A DNA stretch of 64,000 nt from positions 1,054,001 to 1,118,000 of the forward strand of contig NZ_CP116942.1 in NCBI RefSeq assembly GCF_028532485.1, in the 5' to 3' direction. The DNA comes from Iamia majanohamensis (GTDB taxonomy: Bacteria; Actinomycetota; Acidimicrobiia; Acidimicrobiales; Iamiaceae). The position numbers were made by a program, and so were the translations under genes. Positions 58,937-64,000 of this stretch are shown piece after piece; the first letter of the stretch is position 1, and each line of letters starts with the position of its first letter. The notes under the pieces are model-generated. The model was not told where the DNA came from. It searched no databases and was given only the letters and a program-made list of their open reading frames with translations.

Positions 58937-59965
58937 GTGCCTGCTGTCGACCCGCGCCGTGACGGCCAGGGACCGGACCTCGCCATCGAGGTGCGGGACC
59001 TGGCCAAGCACTACGGCGCCACCCACGCCCTCGACGGGGTCGACCTGGAGGTCCCCCAGGGCGGCGTGGTCGGGCTCCTCGGCCCCAACGGGGCGGGGAA
59101 GACGACCCTCGTGCGGGTCCTCACCACCCTGCTCCAGCCCACCTCGGGCACGGCCCGGGTGTTCGGCCTCGACGTCACCCGGGAGGCCACCGCCATCCGG
59201 GAGGTGATCTCGCTCACGGGCCAGTACGCCGCGGTCGACGAGCTGCTCACCGGGCGGGAGAACCTGCTCATGTTCGCCGAGCTGCTCCAGCTCACCCCCC
59301 GCTCCGCCCGGCGCCGGGCCGACGAGCTGCTGGAGCGCTTCGACCTCACCGACGCGGCCGAGCGCCGGGCCAGCACCTACTCCGGGGGCATGCGGCGGCG
59401 CCTCGACCTGGCCTCCAGCGTCATCGTCCCGCCCCGGCTGCTGTTCCTCGACGAGCCCACCACCGGCCTCGACCCCCGCACCCGCAACCAGATGTGGGAC
59501 GTCATCCGGGAGCTGGTCGAGGCCGACACGACCATCCTGCTCACCACCCAGTACCTGGAGGAGGCCGACCAGCTGGCCGACCGCATCGTGGTCATCGACC
59601 ACGGCCGGATCATCGCCGACGGCACCGGCGACGAGCTCAAGGACGCGGCGGGGGGCATCACCGTCGAGGTCCTGCTCGGGCCCGGGGCCGACATCGACGA
59701 GGCCTGCGGCCACCTGGAGGCGGCCGGGCTCGACGCCCGGCCGGTCCGCGGCGCCCAGGTCGACCTGGAGGTGCCCACCGACGCCGGGGGCGGGCTGGCC
59801 ACCGTCCGCCAGGTGGCGGCGGCCCTGGAGGAGGCCGGCTGCCCGGTGCGCGACCTGGGCCTGCGCCGGGCCTCGCTCGACGAGGTGTTCCTCCAGCTGA
59901 CCGGCGCGCCCGCCGACGCCCTGCCGACCGACGACGCGGCCCCGGCCGAGGAGGTGCACCCGTGA
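58937..59965 (+). CDS. ABC transporter ATP-binding protein, DrrA-like
   Basis: A 342-residue cytosolic ABC ATPase. Walker A is GPNGAGKT (49-56), the signature is YSGGMRRRLDLA and Walker B is LLFLDEPTTGLDPR. The switch loop TTQYLEEAD has Gln in place of the usual His, which is characteristic of the DrrA/antibiotic exporter group. The C-terminal 100 residues are the DUF4162-type extension. It pairs with the downstream permease (GTGA overlap) to export a hydrophobic compound, such as a drug or a lipid. The GTG is chosen from the TACGTT box 7 nt upstream and because longer frames add only low-complexity sequence. Confidence 0.9.
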   Translation: MPAVDPRRDGQGPDLAIEVRDLAKHYGATHALDGVDLEVPQGGVVGLLGPNGAGKTTLVRVLTTLLQPTSGTARVFGLDVTREATAIREVISLTGQYAAVDELLTGRENLLMFAELLQLTPRSARRRADELLERFDLTDAAERRASTYSGGMRRRLDLASSVIVPPRLLFLDEPTTGLDPRTRNQMWDVIRELVEADTTILLTTQYLEEADQLADRIVVIDHGRIIADGTGDELKDAAGGITVEVLLGPGADIDEACGHLEAAGLDARPVRGAQVDLEVPTDAGGGLATVRQVAAALEEAGCPVRDLGLRRASLDEVFLQLTGAPADALPTDDAAPAEEVHP

Positions 59966-60822
59966 CCGCCACCGCCGAGCCCCGCGGCACCGCCGACGGC
60001 GCCACCCTCGCCTCGGACCACCTGGTCGAGCGGCGCTCCCGGCGGCCGGGCCTGAAGGCCCTCCGCGACGGGTGGACCATCGGCAAGCGCAACCTGCGCC
60101 ACTTCACCCGCCTGCCCCGCCTGCTGGTGTTCTCCACCATCCAGCCGGTGATGTTCGTGCTGCTGTTCGGGACCGTGTTCGACGGTGCCGTGCGGGGCGC
60201 GCTGCCCAACGGCTTCCCCGACTACCTGGCCTTCGTGATGCCCGGCATCTTCATCCAGTCGACGATCTTCCGGATGACCCAGACCGCCGTCGGGTTGGCC
60301 GAGGACCTGGAGAAGGGCGTCATCGACCGCTTCCGCTCGCTGCCCATGGCCCGCTCCGGCGTGCTCATCGGGCGCACGATCGCCGACCTGGTGCGCTCGA
60401 TGGCCGTCATCCTGCTCATGGTCGCGGTGGGCATGGCGGTGGGCTTCCGCTTCGGCAACGGCCCCCTCGCCGCCGTGGCCGCGGTGGCCATCGTCGGGGT
60501 CTTCGGCTACGCCCTGTCCTGGGCCTTCGTGAACATCGCCATGGTCGCCGGGGGCACCGAGTCGGCCCAGTCGGCGTCGTTCGTCCTCGCCTTCCCCCTG
60601 TCGTTCGTCTCCAGCGTGTTCGTGCCGACCGAGAGCTACTCCATCGGCTGGCTGGCGGCCATCGCCCGCAACTCGCCGGTGACCGCAGCGGCCGACGCGG
60701 CCCGGGGCCTGGCCGTGGCCGGCCCCGTCGCCGGCCCCGTGGTGAAGACGCTCATCTGGGCTGCGGTGCTGCTGGCCGTGTTCGTCCCCCTGAGCGTGGC
60801 CCGCTTCCGCCGCCTCGAGTAG
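59962..60822 (+). CDS. ABC-2 type permease, DrrB-like
   Basis: A 286-residue membrane permease with six helices. LLVFSTIQPVMFVLLFGTVFDGAV (helix 1), YLAFVMPGIFIQSTIF (helix 2), the coupling segment LAEDLEKGVIDRFRSLPMARSGVLIGRTIADLVRS and FVSSVFVPTESYSIGWLAAIARNSPVTAAADAAR are typical of the DrrB family. It forms a homodimeric channel with the upstream ATPase. GAGGAGG stands just before the GTG. Its stop is followed by the 62-bp tandem repeat. Confidence 0.9.
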   Translation: MTATAEPRGTADGATLASDHLVERRSRRPGLKALRDGWTIGKRNLRHFTRLPRLLVFSTIQPVMFVLLFGTVFDGAVRGALPNGFPDYLAFVMPGIFIQSTIFRMTQTAVGLAEDLEKGVIDRFRSLPMARSGVLIGRTIADLVRSMAVILLMVAVGMAVGFRFGNGPLAAVAAVAIVGVFGYALSWAFVNIAMVAGGTESAQSASFVLAFPLSFVSSVFVPTESYSIGWLAAIARNSPVTAAADAARGLAVAGPVAGPVVKTLIWAAVLLAVFVPLSVARFRRLE

Positions 60823-60834
60823 CCGGCGGCGCGT

Positions 60835-60963
60835 CCCGGTCCGGGTCCCCCCGTGTTCTGGGGCAGATCGGCGTCGCAGGGGCGACGGGACCCTGCCCCG
60901 GTCCGGGTCCCCCCGTGTTCTGGGGACGATCGGCGTCGTGGGGGCGACGGGATCCTGCCCCGG
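60835..60963. repeat. 62-bp tandem repeat, two copies, between convergent genes
   Basis: Copy 1 spans 60835-60896 and copy 2 60897-60958, followed by five bases of a third. The units differ at only a few positions near gttctgggg(ca/ac)gatcgg, cg(ca/tg)ggggcg and ggga(c/t)cctgc. Copy 1 with the junction can form GCAGGG...CCCTGC inside GGGGCAG...CTGCCCC. It lies between the convergent permease and amidohydrolase genes, so a terminator role is likely. Confidence 0.65.
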
Positions 60964-60975
60964 AACGGTCGTCGG

Positions 60976-62724
60976 TCAGTGGCCGTGGCGGGGCACGCCG
61001 TCGAGCCAGGTCTCGCTGACCGCGATGTCGCCGATGCGGGCCGGGTCGACCGCGGTGGGGTCCTCCTCCAGGACGGCGAGGTCGGCGGCCTTGCCCGGCT
61101 CCAGCGACCCGGCCAGGTGGTCGACCCGGCACTGCCAGGCGGCGTCGGCGGTGACGGCCCGGAGGGCGGCCTCGACGGGGATGCGCTCGTCGGGGCCCAG
61201 GACCTCGCCCCCCTCGTCCATCACCCGGGCGGCGGCGTCGGCGACGTAGCGGAGGGGCTCCAGCGGGGTCACGTTCCAGTCCGAGTGCAGCGAGATGCGC
61301 AGGCCGTGGGCCAGGGCGGTGGCGCAGGGGTCGTAGAGGGCGGCCCGGTCCGGGCCCAGGACCCGGTCGCGGAACGCCCGGCCCCACCAGCGGACGTGGC
61401 CGATGAGGAACGACGGCGACACCCCCAGCGTGGCCATGCGGTCCATCTGGTCGGCGTGGAGCACGCTGCAGTGCTCGACCCGGTGGCGGTGGTCCGGCCT
61501 CGGCGCCGCGTCCAGGGCGGCGGCGAAGGCGTCGAGGGTGACGTCGATGGCGGCGTCGCCGTTGGCGTGCACGCCGACCTGCCAGCCGCCCCGGTGGGCC
61601 CGGGCCACGGCCTCGGCCAGCTCCTCGGCGCTGTAGTTGAGCGCGCCCCGCCCGCCGCCCAGGTAGTCCTCCCGCTGGAAGCCGGTGCGGGCCTGGTTGG
61701 ACCCGTCGGACCAGGCCTTCACGCCCTCGACCCGGAAGCGGTCGTCGCCGTCGCCGGGGCGGACCCCCATCTCCTCCCAGGCGTCCATGGCGGTGGACAC
61801 GAGCATCCCCCGGTACCGCACCGGTGGGTCCTCGGCCATCACCGCCCGGAGCAGGGCGAGGTCGCCGGGACCGGTCAGCATGCCGATGCCGCAGTCGTGG
61901 AGCGTGGTGCAGCCGACGGACGCGGCGTGGTCGAGCAGCCGCCGGGTGCGGGCCCGGACCTCGTCGCCGCCGGCGGTGGGCATGACCGCCATGAACGGCA
62001 TGAAGGCCGGCGGCTCCTCCAGGCGGCCGGTCAGCTCGCCGTCCGCGTCGCGGGCGAAGCGGGCCGTCGGCGGGTCGGGCGTGTCCCGGGTGATGCCGGC
62101 GAGGCGCAGCGCGGTGCTGTTGGCGTAGGCCACGTGGGCGTTGCTCTCCAGGACGAACACCGGCGTGTCCGGGGCGAGGGCGTCGAGCTCGGCCCGGGTG
62201 GGGGCGGGGCCGTCGACGGTCAGGCTGGGGTCGTACTGGCGGGCCCGCACCCACTCGCCGGGGCCGGCCGTCGCCACCGCGGCGCGCAGGGCGGCGTCGA
62301 CGTCGGCCTTGTGCGGGGCGGCCATGGGGCTGACGTCGACCCAGTCCTCGAACAGGACGAACACGAAGTGCATGTGCGGGTCGATGAGGCCGGGGAGCAG
62401 TGTGCGCCCGTCGAGGCCGACCACCTGCGTGTCCGGGCCGACCAGGCCCCCGACGTCGTCGCTGCTGCCGACGGCCATGATGCGCCCGTCGCGCACGGCC
62501 ACCGCCTCGGCCCGTCCCGGCGTCGCCCCCGACGGGGCGGCCATGGTGAGCACCCGTCCCCCGGTGAGCACGACGTCGGCCCGGTCGCCCCGCCGCCGCT
62601 GCCGGTGGGTCGGGCCGGCGGGTCGGGGGCGGCGGGGGAGGGGGTCGGGGCGCTCGAGGGTGGGCAGCACCCCGGTGCCGGCCCGGGCCACGGCCAGGGA
62701 CCCCGGGTCACAGGCGATGCACAT
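60976..62724 (-). CDS. Amidohydrolase family protein (NfdA-like, Amidohydro_3)
   Basis: A 582-residue metal hydrolase. After an unusual N-terminus MCIACDPGSLAVARAG, the small beta domain starts DVVLTGGRVLTMAAPSG. Metal ligands are in LPGLIDPHMHF. VGVHANGDAAI and HRVEHCSVLH bear further ligand histidines, and SLHSDWNVTPLEPLRYV holds the metal-binding/catalytic Asp. N-substituted formamide deacylase and related proteins share this design; the true substrate is unknown. The cysteines of CIAC might bind a metal or be a lineage habit. GGAGGA precedes the ATG and TACGGT (minus, 62753-62758) is the -10. Confidence 0.88.
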   Translation of the reverse strand: MCIACDPGSLAVARAGTGVLPTLERPDPLPRRPRPAGPTHRQRRRGDRADVVLTGGRVLTMAAPSGATPGRAEAVAVRDGRIMAVGSSDDVGGLVGPDTQVVGLDGRTLLPGLIDPHMHFVFVLFEDWVDVSPMAAPHKADVDAALRAAVATAGPGEWVRARQYDPSLTVDGPAPTRAELDALAPDTPVFVLESNAHVAYANSTALRLAGITRDTPDPPTARFARDADGELTGRLEEPPAFMPFMAVMPTAGGDEVRARTRRLLDHAASVGCTTLHDCGIGMLTGPGDLALLRAVMAEDPPVRYRGMLVSTAMDAWEEMGVRPGDGDDRFRVEGVKAWSDGSNQARTGFQREDYLGGGRGALNYSAEELAEAVARAHRGGWQVGVHANGDAAIDVTLDAFAAALDAAPRPDHRHRVEHCSVLHADQMDRMATLGVSPSFLIGHVRWWGRAFRDRVLGPDRAALYDPCATALAHGLRISLHSDWNVTPLEPLRYVADAAARVMDEGGEVLGPDERIPVEAALRAVTADAAWQCRVDHLAGSLEPGKAADLAVLEEDPTAVDPARIGDIAVSETWLDGVPRHGH

Positions 62725-62882
62725 GGCGGTCCTCCGTCCGTCGGCTCCGAGCACCGTAGGAGGTGCCCGCGCCCTGCGGCGGCGGGCGGTCCCCCGTACC
62801 CGCCCCTCCTGCCGGGTGCTGGCGCGGGATCTGGTGGTCCTGGCCCCCGGATCCGACACTGGTTCGGCGGCTCGGTCGGCGG
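62725..62882. other. 158-bp intergenic region with a degenerate repeat copy
   Basis: The region holds the amidohydrolase promoter (minus-strand TACGGT at 62753-62758) and, at 62819-62835, CTGGCGCGGGATCTGGT, a partial copy of the palindromic element at 10712-10757. No gene is visible. Confidence 0.5.
62819..62835. repeat. Partial copy of the dispersed palindromic element
   Basis: CTGGCGCGGGATCTGGT equals the reverse complement of 10740-10756 and differs at one base from 10713-10729. Only one good arm is present; the second arm is eroded (CGGATCC some 30 nt further). Confidence 0.6.
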
Positions 62883-63911
62883 TCAGTCCGGTGCGGCGGC
62901 GAGGGCGACGAGGTGCTCGAGGGTGGCCAGCTGGTGGTCGTGGTCGCCGTCGAGCTTGGCCAGCAGGGTGGTGATCCCGGCGGCCCGGTGGAGGGCGATG
63001 CGCTCGGCGATCGCCGCCGGGGTGCCGAGCAGGTTGGTGCCCCGGCCCAGCTCCAGGGGCACGGCGGCCGCGGCCTCGTCCCGTCGGCCGTCGTGCCACA
63101 GGGCAGCGACGTGGGCCACCTCGTCGCCGAAGCCGAGCCGGGTGAAGGCGTCGTTGTAGAAGTTGCGGCCGCCGCTGCCCATGGCCCCGATGGTGAAGGC
63201 GTACCCGTCGGCGTGGCGGCGGGCGGCGGCGTCGGCCTCGGCGTCGTCGGCGGTGACCTCCACCGCCACCGGCGCCACCAGGTCGAGCCCGGCGAGGTCT
63301 CGGCCGGCCCGGGCCGCGCCCTCGCGCAGCGGGGCGAGGAACACGTCGGCCGCCTCGGGCAGGAAGGCGTTGCCCAGCCAGCCGTCGGCCACCTCCCCGG
63401 TGAGGCGCAGGTTGGCCGGCCCCATGGCGGCCACGTACACCGGGACGGGGGCCGGGGCGACGAGGGGGCGCAGGGCCCGGCCCTCGCTGTCGGGCAGCGG
63501 CAGCGGGTACACCTCGCCCTCGTGCTCGAGGCGGTCGCCCCGGCTCACGGTGCGGATGATCTCGATCGTCTCGCGCGTGGCCTGCACCGGGCGGGTGAAG
63601 CGCACGCCGTGCCAGCCCTCCATCACCTGAGGGCCCGAGACGCCGACGCCGAGGCGGAACCGCCCGCCGGAGAGCGACTGCAGGCTGAGGGCCGAGGTGG
63701 CCAGCAGGGCCGGGCTGCGGGAGCCGAGCTGGACCACGAAGGTGCCCAGCCCGATCGACTCGGTCCGGGCGGCCAGGTGGGCCAGCCCGGTGAGGGCGTC
63801 GTAGCCCCACACCTCCGGGACCCACAGCGAGCCCACCCCGATGCGCTCTGCCTCCCGCGCGAAGGCGCCGGCGCCCGGGTGGTGGGGATCGACCATCGCT
63901 GCGACGTGCAC
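62883..63911 (-). CDS. LLM-class, probably F420-dependent oxidoreductase
   Basis: A 342-residue luciferase-like TIM barrel. ERIGVGSLWVPEVWGYDALTGLAHLAARTESIGLGTFVVQL (about 22-62), LSGGRFRLGVGVSGPQVMEGWHG and VPVYVAAMGPANLRLTGEVADGWLGN are hallmarks of the F420-dependent LLM group, with the SGPQVMEGWHG loop near the cofactor. It transfers hydride between F420 and a small organic substrate in the cytosol. The substrate, and F420 rather than FMN use, are inferred from family pattern. GTG start with GGAGG; the -10 is minus-strand TAGGGT (63947-63952), about 35 nt upstream. Confidence 0.88.
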   Translation of the reverse strand: MHVAAMVDPHHPGAGAFAREAERIGVGSLWVPEVWGYDALTGLAHLAARTESIGLGTFVVQLGSRSPALLATSALSLQSLSGGRFRLGVGVSGPQVMEGWHGVRFTRPVQATRETIEIIRTVSRGDRLEHEGEVYPLPLPDSEGRALRPLVAPAPVPVYVAAMGPANLRLTGEVADGWLGNAFLPEAADVFLAPLREGAARAGRDLAGLDLVAPVAVEVTADDAEADAAARRHADGYAFTIGAMGSGGRNFYNDAFTRLGFGDEVAHVAALWHDGRRDEAAAAVPLELGRGTNLLGTPAAIAERIALHRAAGITTLLAKLDGDHDHQLATLEHLVALAAAPD

Positions 63912-64000
63912 GGGGCCTCCGGTCCGCTTGTCCCCCGACGGGGGTCACCCTACGGTCGCCCCGCCCCGGCGGCCCCGCCGGGCCCGACGTCAGGAGCGGC
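63912..64000 (-). promoter_or_regulatory. Promoter region of the LLM oxidoreductase
   Basis: This stretch holds GGAGG and TAGGGT for the minus-strand gene, plus GGCGGCCCCGCCGGGCCC of no clear role; nothing else is visible before the window edge. Confidence 0.4.

Overview
The window is very GC-rich (third codon positions almost all G or C), uses GTG starts freely, and encodes an F420-type luciferase-like oxidoreductase, an actinobacterial LAL regulator, a DrrAB-type ABC exporter and many beta-oxidation proteins. This points to a high-GC actinobacterium. The gene mix and -10 style would suit an Acidimicrobiia/Iamia-like lineage, but that is an inference from general character and no rRNA is present to test it. 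I support 53 protein genes, one of them cut by the left edge, plus one very speculative leader peptide. I see no tRNA, rRNA, CRISPR array, transposase or prophage.

Left part (1-16.4 kb): end of an acyl-CoA ligase, a LuxR-type ATPase regulator, a secreted beta-propeller protein divergent from an MBL-rhodanese sulfur enzyme, an epimerase, a lipoprotein, a dimethylformamidase-like protein, a membrane protein divergent from a two-component system, a methyltransferase, a DUF6454 propeller and a small-molecule kinase-like protein. Middle (16.4-33.7 kb): a DUF6159 membrane protein, a PAS-GAF-GGDEF diguanylate cyclase, and then a lipid/alicyclic catabolism block. That block holds a fused two-domain acyl-CoA dehydrogenase divergent from a molybdopterin enzyme, a DapB-like dehydrogenase coupled to a CMD-family protein, a dienoyl-CoA-reductase-like SDR coupled to an enoyl-CoA hydratase, a PfkB sugar kinase with a small SRPBCC-like partner, a Baeyer-Villiger-type monooxygenase, an acyl-CoA ligase and an aldo/keto reductase.

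Right part (33.7-64 kb): a MerR regulator divergent from a coupled YndJ/DUF1990/small membrane protein operon, a flippase-like protein with an embedded pseudokinase, a PNPOx-GAF-winged-helix fusion coupled to a second PNPOx protein, a hemerythrin, a GDSL lipoprotein, a second DapB-like dehydrogenase, and a BTAD regulator with a dead P-loop divergent from a tiny protein-lipoprotein pair. Next comes a block of quinone-linked energy enzymes (cytochrome bd, malic enzyme, HPPD-like dioxygenase, NDH-2, membrane-anchored glutamate-synthase-like flavoprotein, PoxB-type pyruvate oxidase). The window ends with an ABC exporter, an amidohydrolase and an F420-type oxidoreductase.

Two global patterns stand out. 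First, many starts lie 6-8 nt downstream of a TAnnnT box, which implies leaderless mRNAs and fixes several start codons. Second, adjacent genes are very often joined by GTGA or ATGA 4-nt overlaps, and several intergenic regions carry long perfect palindromes or hairpins.
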